From assembly GCA_045106815.1 (NCBI GenBank), contig JBGCFG010000013.1:1-64000 (forward strand): a stretch of 64,000 nucleotides of DNA, written 5' to 3'. Below the pieces are notes generated by a model. The model was not told the DNA's origin. It did no database searches and was given only the letters and a program-made list of their open reading frames with translations. The translations under genes and the position numbers were made by a program. This DNA comes from JAUIAI01 sp045106815. GTDB lineage: Bacteria; Pseudomonadota; Gammaproteobacteria; Burkholderiales; Burkholderiaceae_E. Shown one piece after another: positions 1-8,348 of this stretch; the stretch's first letter is position 1, and each line of letters opens with the position of its first letter.

Positions 1-1
1 T

Positions 2-466
2 TCCTCTGGTCTTTATGGCAACTTCGGCCAGACTAACTACGGCAGCGCGAAGCTGGGCGTAATCGGCCTGATGAATACGCTGGTCCAGGAAGGTAGCAAG
101 TACGACATCAGGGTCAATGCGCTGGCGCCTACCGCCGGCACGCGGATGACAGAAGGCCTGATTCCCGAAGAGGCCTTTGCTTTGCTGACGCCGGAAACGG
201 TGACGCCTGCTGTGCTTTACCTGGTCAGCGAGGATGCACCTAACAAGACAATAATGTGTGCCGGTGCGGGTGCGTATGCCGTGGCCAGGATTATGGAAAC
301 GGATGGTGCCTGGTTGCCGCCCGAAGAGCAGACGCCTGAAGGCATTGCCGCGCACTGGGAGGCGATCAGCTCGCCCGAAGGTGAGCGCCAGCCCGAAGCG
401 GGGTTTGAGCAGACCGTGAAATTCACGGGCAAGGCAATGGAAGGCCTGGGCCTGGTGGATAAGTAA
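2..466 (+). CDS. Short-chain dehydrogenase (MFE-2-type 3-hydroxyacyl-CoA dehydrogenase), C-terminal part
   Basis: The gene is cut by the left edge; the visible frame opens at base 2 and gives about 154 residues. The first residues contain the active-site motif YGSAK (Y..K) preceded by SSGLYGNFGQ, and then VNALAPTAGTRMTE, the layout found in the SDR domain of peroxisomal multifunctional enzyme type 2 and its bacterial relatives, which oxidise 3-hydroxyacyl-CoA with NAD. The C-terminal 60 residues form the usual extension of that subgroup. It ends 39 bases before the thiolase gene, so it is probably the first visible gene of the same operon and would supply the substrate for thiolytic cleavage. 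Family assignment is firm; the chain specificity is inferred. Confidence 0.85.
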   Translation, partial: SSGLYGNFGQTNYGSAKLGVIGLMNTLVQEGSKYDIRVNALAPTAGTRMTEGLIPEEAFALLTPETVTPAVLYLVSEDAPNKTIMCAGAGAYAVARIMETDGAWLPPEEQTPEGIAAHWEAISSPEGERQPEAGFEQTVKFTGKAMEGLGLVDK

Positions 467-505
467 GCGGGCGTTGGTGCCTAAAAATATACTCGGAGAA
501 CAGTT

Positions 506-1684
506 ATGAAAGAAGCAGTCATTGTCGCCACCGCGCGCACACCCATCGGCAAGGCCTATCGTGGTGGGTTCAATAATCTCGGCGGTGCCAGCCTGGGTGC
601 GGCCTCCGTCGCGGAAGCAGTGCGCCGCGCTGGTATTGACCCCGCTGAAGTCGACGACGTGATCATGGGCTGCGCACTGCAGCAGGGCGCAACGGGTTCC
701 AATATCGCCCGCCAGGTTGCGCTTCGCGCAGGTCTGCCCGTAAGCACGTCGGGTATGACTATCGATCGCCAGTGTTCCTCCGGTTTGATGTCCGTGGCGA
801 CAGCCGCCAAACAGATTATCGACGACGGTATGAATGTGGTCATCGGTGGCGGCCTCGAGTCCATTTCGTTGGTTCAGAATGAGCACATGAACCTGCACCG
901 CGCAGCGGACGAGGAACTCCTGGCCATGCATCCGAATATTCACATGCCCATGTTGCAGACGGCCGAAATCGTGGCGGATCGCTACAATATCAGTCGCGAG
1001 GCCATGGATGAGTATGGCTTGCAGTCGCAGCAGCGCACAGCGGCGGCTTACGAGGCAGGCAAATACAACGATGAGCTGGTGCCCGTGACCTGTAATCGTA
1101 TCGTCTGGGATAAGGAAACCGGTGAGCAGTCCGAAGCCCAGGTAACAGTCAGTGCTGATGAAGGACTGCGTGCCACCACCGCCGAGGGGCTTGCCGGCCT
1201 GCGCACGGTGATTGAGGGGGGCACGATTACCGCCGGCAATGCATCGCAACTGTCTGACGGCTCCTCGGCCCAGGTGGTGATGGATGGCAAACTCGCCGAG
1301 CAGCGCGGCCTGGAACCCCTTGGTATTTATCGCGGCATGGCGGTCGCCGGATGCGAGCCCGACGAGATGGGCATTGGCCCGGTGTTCGCAGTGCCCAAGC
1401 TGCTTGATCGCTGCGGCATGAAAGTGTCGGACATTGACCTCTGGGAACTCAACGAGGCGTTCGCGGTTCAGGTGCTTTATTGTCGCGACAAGCTGGGCAT
1501 TCCTGCTGATAAATTGAACGTCAACGGTGGCGCGATTGCGGTGGGCCATCCCTACGGCGTGAGCGGGCAGCGCCTGACCGGCCATGCCCTCATTGAAGGA
1601 AAACGACGCGGCGCGAAGTTTGTCGTTGTGACGATGTGTATCGGTGGTGGTCAGGGTGCAGCCGGCTTGTTTGAGGTTGCCTAG
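506..1684 (+). CDS. Acetyl-CoA acyltransferase (thiolase)
   Basis: This 392-residue protein is a full-length thiolase, which cleaves 3-ketoacyl-CoA to acetyl-CoA and a shortened acyl-CoA. The nucleophilic cysteine is C90 in DRQCSSG, the catalytic histidine is H348 in VGHPYG, and the second cysteine is C378 in CIGGGQG. All three are intact. The ATG at 506 follows the purine-rich CGGAGAA. The stop overlaps the GTG start of the next dehydrogenase by one base, which indicates translational coupling. The neighbouring dehydrogenases and thioesterases place it in a beta-oxidation-like degradation route. A biosynthetic acetoacetyl-CoA thiolase is possible but less likely in this setting. Confidence 0.93.
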   Translation: MKEAVIVATARTPIGKAYRGGFNNLGGASLGAASVAEAVRRAGIDPAEVDDVIMGCALQQGATGSNIARQVALRAGLPVSTSGMTIDRQCSSGLMSVATAAKQIIDDGMNVVIGGGLESISLVQNEHMNLHRAADEELLAMHPNIHMPMLQTAEIVADRYNISREAMDEYGLQSQQRTAAAYEAGKYNDELVPVTCNRIVWDKETGEQSEAQVTVSADEGLRATTAEGLAGLRTVIEGGTITAGNASQLSDGSSAQVVMDGKLAEQRGLEPLGIYRGMAVAGCEPDEMGIGPVFAVPKLLDRCGMKVSDIDLWELNEAFAVQVLYCRDKLGIPADKLNVNGGAIAVGHPYGVSGQRLTGHALIEGKRRGAKFVVVTMCIGGGQGAAGLFEVA

Positions 1685-2460
1685 TGAGCGCGCTCCAACT
1701 GTTTGATCTGAGTGGTCGCAAAGCCATTGTGACAGGCGGTTCGCGAGGGCTCGGTTTGCAGATTGCCCGAGCGCTTGGCGATGCGGGGGCCGAACTCGTC
1801 ATTGCTTCACGCAAGGCAGACGAGTTACAGGCCACTGCCAATGCGCTGACCGAACAGGGTATGACGGTGCATGCCATCCCGTGCGACCTTGGCGATGCCG
1901 ATAAAGTTTCAGCGTTCGCTGATGACGCGATCAAGGCGCTTGGCCATGTCGATATCTTGGTAAACAACGCTGGCGCAACCTGGGGGGCGCCGGCCGAAGA
2001 TCACCCGCTGTCCGCATGGGAAAAGCTCGTCAACGTGAACCTCACCGGCGTGTTTGTGCTGAGTCAGAAAATCGGCAAGTTAAGCATGATCCCCCGGGGT
2101 TATGGTCGTATCTTGAATGTAGCCTCTATCGCCGGCTTGTCGGGCAACCCGCCCGGCACCAACACAACGCTCGCCTACAACACCACCAAAGGCGGTTTGG
2201 TGAACTTCACGAGGGCGCTAGCCGGCGAGTGGGGACCGCACGGGATTACGGTCAATGCACTTGCGCCCGGGTTTTTTCCGTCCAAGATGACGCGCGCCTC
2301 GCTCGACGCTTTTGCCGACAAAGTCAAAGCGATAACTCCCTTGCAGCGCATTGGAGATGATGAAGATCTCATGGGCGCCGCGCTGTTGTTTTGCTCGGCC
2401 GCTGGCAAGCACATTACCGGCCAGATTCTAGCCATTGACGGGGGAGTCAGTGCTGTCTAA
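1684..2460 (+). CDS. SDR family oxidoreductase
   Basis: This 258-residue classical short-chain dehydrogenase begins at a GTG that overlaps the thiolase stop. The Rossmann glycine motif is TGGSRGLG at residues 17-24, NNAG is at 94-97, and the catalytic set is S148, Y165 and K169 (YNTTK). The last residues, ITGQILAIDGG, are the usual C-terminal cofactor-side strand. FabG-like and gluconate-5-dehydrogenase-like enzymes share this layout, so the substrate is unknown. Its position between a thiolase and a thioesterase suggests it acts on a hydroxy or keto intermediate of the same pathway. Confidence 0.9.
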   Translation: MSALQLFDLSGRKAIVTGGSRGLGLQIARALGDAGAELVIASRKADELQATANALTEQGMTVHAIPCDLGDADKVSAFADDAIKALGHVDILVNNAGATWGAPAEDHPLSAWEKLVNVNLTGVFVLSQKIGKLSMIPRGYGRILNVASIAGLSGNPPGTNTTLAYNTTKGGLVNFTRALAGEWGPHGITVNALAPGFFPSKMTRASLDAFADKVKAITPLQRIGDDEDLMGAALLFCSAAGKHITGQILAIDGGVSAV

Positions 2461-2905
2461 GTCTCCGGGCACGGAAATTCACAATGACGATATCCGACCT
2501 GATCCCGACGGACCGTTTCCGATGGATATCCCATTCATTCGGCACCTGGGGATTCGCCTGACAGGCTTTGGGCAAGGACGCGCTGAACTGCAGCTCAAGC
2601 AGCAGCCGCATCTTAGTAATTCATTTGCGATGACGCACGGTGGCGTTGTCATGACCTTGCTCGACATCAGCATGGCCATGGCCGGGCGTGCAGCGGGCCG
2701 CGAAGATGACGATCAGACCAAAGGCATGGTTACCATCGAAATGAAAACCAGCTTCATGCAGCCGTCACGCGGCGAGCTCTGCGCAAAAGCGCTATGTATT
2801 AGTCGAACCCGGGCTCTGGCATTTTGTGAGGCTGAGCTGTTCGATGCGGATGACACACTCGTGGCCAAGGCGAATGGCACATTCAAATACCTTAAACAGC
2901 GGTAA
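2450..2905 (+). CDS. PaaI-type hotdog thioesterase
   Basis: This protein of about 151 residues has the hotdog-fold acyl-CoA thioesterase pattern: a SNSFAMTHGGVVMTLLD segment with the THGG turn that starts the hot-dog helix, then a strand with KGMVTIEMKTSF. Such enzymes hydrolyse acyl-CoA or phenylacyl-CoA to release CoA. I chose the GTG at 2450 because GGGGAG lies just upstream and the gene then overlaps the previous stop by 11 bases; a TTG at 2435 and an ATG at 2522 are alternatives. It probably clears stalled CoA intermediates of this cluster. Confidence 0.85.
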   Translation: MLSKSPGTEIHNDDIRPDPDGPFPMDIPFIRHLGIRLTGFGQGRAELQLKQQPHLSNSFAMTHGGVVMTLLDISMAMAGRAAGREDDDQTKGMVTIEMKTSFMQPSRGELCAKALCISRTRALAFCEAELFDADDTLVAKANGTFKYLKQR

Positions 2906-2920
2906 CGGAGAATTTCACTG

Positions 2921-3919
2921 ATGAGTACGATGAACAAGCAGATTGTGTTGGCCGCTAGACCAGAGAAAGTCGCCGGTGTTGAGCATTTCCGCCTGGAAGA
3001 AGTGCCGATGCCAACGCCGGGCCCTGGCGAGGTGCTCGTGCGGAACCATTACATGTCGCTCGATCCGTATATGCGCGGCCGAATGGATGACACCAAGAGC
3101 TATACCGCTTCGCAGCCAGTCGGTGAGGTCATGATTGGTGGCACGGTGGGCGAGGTCGTTGAGTCGAATGATCCGTCGCTTAAGGCTGGCGATCAGGTAG
3201 TGGGCATGCTGGGCTGGCAGCACTATGGCGTGGCTGACGCAAAGACTTTTCGCAAGCTGGATACCACTCATGTGCCCCTGTCAGCCTATCTCGGTGTGGT
3301 GGGGATGCCTGGTGTCACCGCCTGGATTGGATTGAACCGAATCATTGAGCCCAAGGAAGGTGAAACTGTTGTCGTTTCAGCCGCCAGTGGCGCAGTTGGC
3401 TCGGCTGTTGGCCAGCTGGCCAAAATGAAAGGCTGCCGGGTGGTCGGCATTGCCGGCGGTCCCGAGAAGTGTGCGATTGTGACCGGCGAGTATGGCTTTG
3501 ATGCCTGTGTTGACTACAAAGCCAACAATTTGCGCGATGACTTGAAAGCAGCCTGCCCGGACGGTATTGACGGCGTTTTCGAAAACGTGGGTGGCCCGAT
3601 CCTGGACGAAGTGCTACGTAACATGAACGCATTTGGCCGTATTGCGGTTTGCGGTCTCATCTCTGGCTATAACGGCGAACCTATTCCTGTTCAAAACTTC
3701 CGTTCGGTTCTGGTCAATCGGCTCAAGCTAGAGGGCTTTATCGTGACCGAACGCCCGGATGACTGGCCCGCCGCGCTTAGCGAAATGGGCGCCGGCGTTG
3801 CCACTGGCAAAATCAAGTATCGCGAAACTGTGGCCGAAGGGCTGGAGAGCGCACCAGAGGCCTTTGTCGGCCTGCTCAAAGGTCGCAACGTCGGTAAGCA
3901 GCTCGTCAAACTCATCTAG
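2921..3919 (+). CDS. NADP-dependent zinc-less medium-chain reductase
   Basis: This 332-residue protein belongs to the medium-chain dehydrogenase/reductase group without zinc, close to prostaglandin/leukotriene reductases and CurA/YncB. The N-terminal VRNHYMSLDPYMRGRM segment is typical of that group, and the cofactor motif AASGAVGSAVGQLAK sits near residue 155. These enzymes reduce the C=C bond of enones with NADPH. The ATG at 2921 follows CGGAG, 15 bases after the thioesterase stop. In this cluster it may saturate an alpha,beta-unsaturated ketone or CoA ester; that role is inferred. Confidence 0.9.
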   Translation: MSTMNKQIVLAARPEKVAGVEHFRLEEVPMPTPGPGEVLVRNHYMSLDPYMRGRMDDTKSYTASQPVGEVMIGGTVGEVVESNDPSLKAGDQVVGMLGWQHYGVADAKTFRKLDTTHVPLSAYLGVVGMPGVTAWIGLNRIIEPKEGETVVVSAASGAVGSAVGQLAKMKGCRVVGIAGGPEKCAIVTGEYGFDACVDYKANNLRDDLKAACPDGIDGVFENVGGPILDEVLRNMNAFGRIAVCGLISGYNGEPIPVQNFRSVLVNRLKLEGFIVTERPDDWPAALSEMGAGVATGKIKYRETVAEGLESAPEAFVGLLKGRNVGKQLVKLI

Positions 3920-3929
3920 GAGATCAGCA

Positions 3930-4694
3930 ATGAATGCCCCCGAAAAAAGCGTCAAAGCCCAGGTAAGCGAGCAGGAATGGCAGCTCAGGGTTGACACGGC
4001 AGCCTGCTACCGTCTGGTTGCCCTCAACGGCTGGGACGATCTGGTCTACACCCATATTTCGACCCGCATTCCCGGACCAGAACATCATTTTCTGATCAAT
4101 CCTTATGGCTTGATGTTCGATGAGATTACCGCATCATCTTTGGTCAAGGTGGATTCGGAATGCAACCCGGTACTGCCATCCGAGTATCCGGTTAATCCGG
4201 CTGGGTTCACGATTCACAGTGCGATTCACGCTGCGCGTGAAGATGTTTGCTGCGTGGTTCATACGCACTCGGCCGCTGGGGTTGCGGTGGCGGCGCAAAA
4301 ACAGGGCCTGCTACCCATCAGTCAGCAGGCAACCGTCTTAATGGGACTGCTCGGCTATCACGACTATGAAGGCATTGCGGTACGCGATGATGAGAAGACA
4401 CGCCTGCAGGCTTCACTTGGCAAGAACCATGCGCTGATTTTGCGTAACCATGGCTTGTTGACCGTTGGACCAACCGTTGCCGACGCTTTCCAGCGTCTGC
4501 ATGTATTGCAGCGCGCGTGCGAAATTCAACTCATGGCGCAGTCCGGCGGCGCTGAATTGATCTCGGTGCCTGATGCCATCATCCAGGGCGTTGGCGCGGC
4601 AGTCCAAAAGGCAACCAATGGTGCCGGTGGCATGCTCGCCTGGCCTGGATTGCTGCGTCGCCTGCAACGCCAGAACCCCGGCTACGACGCCTGA
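3930..4694 (+). CDS. Class II aldolase/adducin family protein
   Basis: This 254-residue protein has the class II aldolase/adducin fold. The metal-binding histidines are visible in HTHSAAG and the later RNHGLL segment. I chose the ATG at 3930, which follows the ribosome site AGGAGATC, rather than the longer open frame that runs back into the preceding gene. Well-known family members cleave sugar phosphates such as fuculose-1-phosphate, but the group that sits in degradation clusters like this one has no settled substrate. A second copy from the same subgroup lies at 19568-20347 on the other strand. Confidence 0.88.
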   Translation: MNAPEKSVKAQVSEQEWQLRVDTAACYRLVALNGWDDLVYTHISTRIPGPEHHFLINPYGLMFDEITASSLVKVDSECNPVLPSEYPVNPAGFTIHSAIHAAREDVCCVVHTHSAAGVAVAAQKQGLLPISQQATVLMGLLGYHDYEGIAVRDDEKTRLQASLGKNHALILRNHGLLTVGPTVADAFQRLHVLQRACEIQLMAQSGGAELISVPDAIIQGVGAAVQKATNGAGGMLAWPGLLRRLQRQNPGYDA

Positions 4695-4734
4695 TCGTCC
4701 TGGGGTGCGTTTTGATTGAATCAGCGAGGCTGTT

Positions 4735-5607
4735 ATGTTGAAAGAGTTTAAAGGCAAGGTCGCCGTCATCACCGGCGCGGGCAGCGGTTTCGGGCGTGAG
4801 TTTGCGCTGAGGGGGGCTGAGCGCGGGATGAAAATGGTGCTTGCCGACATTCAGCCTGACTCGCTCGATGAGACAGCTTCAATGCTCAAGGGCATGGGCG
4901 CTGAACTCACCACCCAACTCACTGATGTGGGGCAGTTTGAGCAAGTGGAGGCCTTGCGCGACACTTGCCTGTCTGCTTATGGTGTGCCTCAACTGGTGTT
5001 TAACAACGCGGGTGTCGCTCATGGTGGGCTTATCTGGGAGCACGGTATTGCCGACTGGGAGTGGGTGTTGCGGGTCAATCTTTGGGGCGTGGTACATGGT
5101 GTACGTGCTTTTGTGCCAGGCATGGTTGATGCCAATGTGCCTGCACATGTTGTGAACACTGCTTCAGTCGCCGGCCTGCTCAGCGCGCCGAATATGGGTG
5201 TGTACAACGTCAGTAAGCATGCTGTTGTGGCACTCTCAGAGACACTCTTTCATGACTTGAACCTGGTGAAATCACCGGTTGGCGTCAGCGTGCTTTGCCC
5301 GGCCTTTGTGCCCACGGGTATTAGTGACTCTGGGCGCAATCGGCCAGCCGAGTTAGCGCCTGAAGAAGTGACGCAGTCAATGAAGATTGCCCAAGAGGCG
5401 TCAGTCAAGGCCGTCAGTTCCGGGCGCATCACGGCCACTGAAATCTCGAATGCAACCTTCAGCGCAGTAGAGAATGATGAGTTCTACATCATTACGCACG
5501 ACAAAATCATGCCGTCGGTGCATCTACGTCTGGAAGATGTCGGCCAAAAGCGTAACCCAACTGACCCGTTTAGCCTCAAGCAAGACGTTAAGCCTACCGC
5601 TGGATGA
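4735..5607 (+). CDS. SDR family oxidoreductase
   Basis: This 290-residue short-chain dehydrogenase has the glycine motif TGAGSGFG at residues 13-20, NNAG at 90-93, and the catalytic residues S144, Y157 and K161 (YNVSK). The longer C-terminal part after residue 190 is typical of the cyclopentanol or steroid-type SDRs that act on bulky alcohols. It starts at an ATG preceded by GCGAGGC and sits between the class II aldolase and the alpha/beta hydrolase on the same strand. Substrate is unknown; a catabolic alcohol dehydrogenase is the most likely role. Confidence 0.9.
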   Translation: MLKEFKGKVAVITGAGSGFGREFALRGAERGMKMVLADIQPDSLDETASMLKGMGAELTTQLTDVGQFEQVEALRDTCLSAYGVPQLVFNNAGVAHGGLIWEHGIADWEWVLRVNLWGVVHGVRAFVPGMVDANVPAHVVNTASVAGLLSAPNMGVYNVSKHAVVALSETLFHDLNLVKSPVGVSVLCPAFVPTGISDSGRNRPAELAPEEVTQSMKIAQEASVKAVSSGRITATEISNATFSAVENDEFYIITHDKIMPSVHLRLEDVGQKRNPTDPFSLKQDVKPTAG

Positions 5608-5623
5608 ATCTGGATAAATCAGG

Positions 5624-6550
5624 ATGAATGCCGTAAGCCCGGTAACGAGCGGACACTTTGCCACGTTGGCTAGTGGTCAGACACTGCACTACGCCCAAGC
5701 CGGAGACAAGAGTCGTCCGCTGGCGATTTTTTTGCATGGCTTTCCGCAGGCCTGGTTTGCTTGGGAAGCGCAACTGGCGCTGTCTGCCCAGACTCACTTT
5801 TGCGTCGCGCCCGATTTGCGCGGCTTTAACCTGTCGGATAAACCAAGCGACCTTAAAGCCTACCGCATTGACCGCCTCGTGAATGATGTGGTTGAGCTGA
5901 TTGATGCGCTTGGATACAAGACTGCCGAGCTAATCGCGCACGATTGGGGGGGCGCTGTGGCCTGGTCGGTGGCGATTGCACGGCCAGACAAGCTCGAGCA
6001 TCTGATGATTTTGAATGCACCGCATCCCATTCCATTTGCCAAAGCGCTTGCTCATGATGCAGCTCAACAGGCGGCGAGTCAGTACATGCTAGAGTTGCGC
6101 TCGTCTGATGCGGAGCAAAAGATGCTGGCCAATGATTGCGATGTGTTGCTCAACAAGTTTCGTGCCGGCGATGCGCATTGGTTGAGTGATGCAGTGGCTC
6201 AACGCTACCGCGACGCATGGCGTCAGCCAGGTGCGATGACAGGCATGCTTGCCTACTATCGGGCTTCGCCCCTGATGCCGCCGACTGATGCGGCGTCTGG
6301 CGCAGCCGGGCTCAAGCTGAACCCGGCGGACTTTATGGTGACCGTTCCGACGACTGTCATCTGGGGGATGCAGGATGTTGCGCTATTGCCCGTTTTGCTC
6401 GACGGTCTGGAAGAACTCGTGCCGGATCTGACTTTACGCACCGTTGACAACGCGTCGCATTGGCTAGTCCACGAGCGGCCTGATGTCGTGGCTGCTGAAA
6501 TCGAGACCTTTTTGGGACTGTCCCAATTGCCCAGTACTGCGGATCGCTAA
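5624..6550 (+). CDS. Alpha/beta hydrolase, epoxide-hydrolase-like
   Basis: This 308-residue protein has the features of epoxide hydrolases and haloalkane dehalogenases: the oxyanion motif HGFP at residues 38-41, the nucleophile motif AHDWGG with D107 instead of serine, and a late histidine H279 in ASHWLVHERP. An aspartate nucleophile makes an ester-enzyme intermediate that is hydrolysed by water. It follows the preceding SDR by 16 bases and precedes the thioesterase by 3, so it is in the same operon. I favour epoxide hydrolase over dehalogenase but cannot fix the substrate. Confidence 0.88.
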   Translation: MNAVSPVTSGHFATLASGQTLHYAQAGDKSRPLAIFLHGFPQAWFAWEAQLALSAQTHFCVAPDLRGFNLSDKPSDLKAYRIDRLVNDVVELIDALGYKTAELIAHDWGGAVAWSVAIARPDKLEHLMILNAPHPIPFAKALAHDAAQQAASQYMLELRSSDAEQKMLANDCDVLLNKFRAGDAHWLSDAVAQRYRDAWRQPGAMTGMLAYYRASPLMPPTDAASGAAGLKLNPADFMVTVPTTVIWGMQDVALLPVLLDGLEELVPDLTLRTVDNASHWLVHERPDVVAAEIETFLGLSQLPSTADR

Positions 6551-6553
6551 AAG

Positions 6554-7000
6554 ATGGTTGATGACACACAAGACATATCGCTGTTTAACTTTGCGCATCG
6601 GCTGCGAGTGAGATGGGCAGAGGCCGATATGCAGGGGATCGTGTTCAACGGACACTATCTGACTTACTTTGATATTGGGGTCACGGAATATTTTCGAGTG
6701 GTCTTTGATGGCGACGTTAAGCGGATGGCTGCTTTCAACGAGAGCGTCTATGTCGTCAAGAGCGTTGTGAACTATCGAGACTCGGCGCGGTTTGATGACT
6801 GGCTCGATATCAATGTGCGCACGAGCAAGATGGGGAACTCGAGCCTGGTGATCAGTTTTGCGATCACTCGCGATGGGCAGGTACTGGTCGATGGGGAGAA
6901 CATCTATGTTCATGCACCCGGCAGTTCCCCCACGCGTGTCTCAGATGAAGTCCGAACACTGCTATCCCGAGTTGATCAAGGCAGCGTTGCTGCATCCTGA
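6554..7000 (+). CDS. Acyl-CoA thioesterase, 4-hydroxybenzoyl-CoA/YbgC type
   Basis: This 148-residue hotdog protein carries the YbgC/4HBT signature: VRWAEADMQGIVFNGHYLTYFD, in which the aspartate of ADMQGIVF is the usual catalytic residue and is followed by the N.HYL.YFD motif. It hydrolyses short or aromatic acyl-CoA thioesters in the cytoplasm. It starts 3 bases after the hydrolase stop and ends the catabolic run. It is the second thioesterase of the cluster and is a different subfamily from the PaaI-type at 2450, so the pathway appears to have two CoA-release steps. Confidence 0.87.
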   Translation: MVDDTQDISLFNFAHRLRVRWAEADMQGIVFNGHYLTYFDIGVTEYFRVVFDGDVKRMAAFNESVYVVKSVVNYRDSARFDDWLDINVRTSKMGNSSLVISFAITRDGQVLVDGENIYVHAPGSSPTRVSDEVRTLLSRVDQGSVAAS

Positions 7001-7028
7001 AATGGACGCAATGAACTAGACTTGCTCA

Positions 7029-7481
7029 ATGGCAGGCAACGGATTACGCAGGGTACTTCCCACTGGTATTGAACCGTCACGTTTGTGCGCGTGGGTCGTT
7101 CTGGTTGCGTTACTCGCTAATCTTGCGTCGCCGATCGCAGCCCAGGCTGCCGCTTCATGGGCTAGCCGCGGTGGCCCTGAGCTGATTGCAATCTGCACAG
7201 CGCAAGGCATACGGCTTATACCGCTGGCAAGCATTAACCCTGAAGTCGCGACGTTTAACGCGCATGAGCCCTCATCAAACGGGCCGGTGCCGGGTAGTGG
7301 CTTTGGTCATTGCGATGCATGCCTTGGTGGGGTGAATTCGCTGGCCAGTGCCGCGCCGATCGGTGCCGTCGATTGGATGATGGCCTGGCGTAGCCCCCAG
7401 GTCCCCTTATTTGGGCTGGAGGCAGCCCTGCCCATCAGCGTACTCAAACCGCCGTCTCGGGGGCCGCCACGTTCTGGCTAG
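7029..7481 (+). CDS. DUF2946 family protein
   Basis: This 150-residue protein has an N-terminal hydrophobic segment (about residues 20-42) acting as a signal peptide or anchor, a middle IAICTAQG segment, and the HCDACL motif near residue 97. A cysteine pair in an HCxxCL context followed by hydrophobic sequence is characteristic of DUF2946 proteins, which commonly neighbour copper-handling genes. No biochemical function is established. The PCuAC copper chaperone follows downstream, which fits a periplasmic copper role. The protein is probably exported. Confidence 0.7.
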   Translation: MAGNGLRRVLPTGIEPSRLCAWVVLVALLANLASPIAAQAAASWASRGGPELIAICTAQGIRLIPLASINPEVATFNAHEPSSNGPVPGSGFGHCDACLGGVNSLASAAPIGAVDWMMAWRSPQVPLFGLEAALPISVLKPPSRGPPRSG

Positions 7482-7588
7482 GTTTGTTTGCAAGAACGTA
7501 ATCGCACTACGCATTGCGCGGCATGACGACTCGTTACAGACGAGGCGGTCGATGGCGCGCAAGACTCATCCAGATGGAAGACATAAAC

Positions 7589-8158
7589 ATGAACACAATC
7601 TTTGTGGGCGCTCGACTGCGCCTGAATCGGTTATCGGTCACAGTATTGACGACGGCCCTGGTACTTGGCCTGGCGCCCTGGACCGGCGTATCAGCCCAGA
7701 AATTCGAATCTGAAACCGTTGTGATCGACTTTCCGTACTCGTTTCCAACACCGCCAGGCCTCTCGACCGGGAGTGTTTACTTTGATGCAATCACCGCCGT
7801 GGGGAAGGCGAGTGATCGATTGACGGGCGCCTCGAGTCCTATCGCTTCCCGAGTTGAAATTCATCGCATGAAAATGGATGGCGACATCATGCGAATGCGC
7901 GAGGTGGCAGATGTCGCGATCGATCAAAAAGCGCCTGTGCCCTTTCATAAAGGGGCGCACGATGGCTATCACTTAATGCTGATGCAGCTAAACGAGCCGT
8001 TGACAGATGGGATGTCAGTGCCTGTCACGCTGGAATTCGAAAATGCCGGTGCCATTGAGGTGAAGGTCAAGGTGATGCCCTTTGGCAGCCACCCAGAGCC
8101 GGGCAAGATGGACCACAGCGGTCATAGCGACCATAGCGATCACAGCAAGCACAAATAG
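7589..8158 (+). CDS. Copper chaperone PCuAC family
   Basis: This 189-residue periplasmic protein has a signal peptide (about residues 1-33, ending near GVSAQ) and the PCuAC core. The methionine/histidine ligands are visible in EIHRMKMDGDIMRM and later in GYHLMLMQ. The C-terminal tail HSGHSDHSDHSKHK is a histidine-rich metal-binding stretch. PCuAC proteins deliver Cu(I) to the CuA or CuB centre of respiratory oxidases. I chose the ATG at 7589 because GGAAG lies 7 bases upstream; longer in-frame starts lack such a site. Confidence 0.85.
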   Translation: MNTIFVGARLRLNRLSVTVLTTALVLGLAPWTGVSAQKFESETVVIDFPYSFPTPPGLSTGSVYFDAITAVGKASDRLTGASSPIASRVEIHRMKMDGDIMRMREVADVAIDQKAPVPFHKGAHDGYHLMLMQLNEPLTDGMSVPVTLEFENAGAIEVKVKVMPFGSHPEPGKMDHSGHSDHSDHSKHK

Positions 8159-8173
8159 GCTGCTCCAACTCAC

Positions 8174-8198
8174 TGTCGATTGGTTTTTGCAATCGACA
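8174..8198 (+). terminator. Stem-loop after PCuAC gene
   Basis: A perfect 9-base inverted repeat (TGTCGATTG / CAATCGACA) with a GTTTTTG loop begins 16 bases after the PCuAC stop. It lacks a clean T run after the stem, so it may be a weak terminator or an RNA-stabilising hairpin. Confidence 0.45.
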
Positions 8199-8348
8199 AG
8201 ATAAAAACTATTGTCTTTACTAATTGTCTGCCCGGCATCATCATTCGTTTGTGCCCGGCAGTTAATAGCTCGCACCGGCACATAGAGGGGCGCCTGTTTT
8301 GAACAGCTGCCCGCGCCGGACAAACCAACACAGGTAAGGACATAAACG

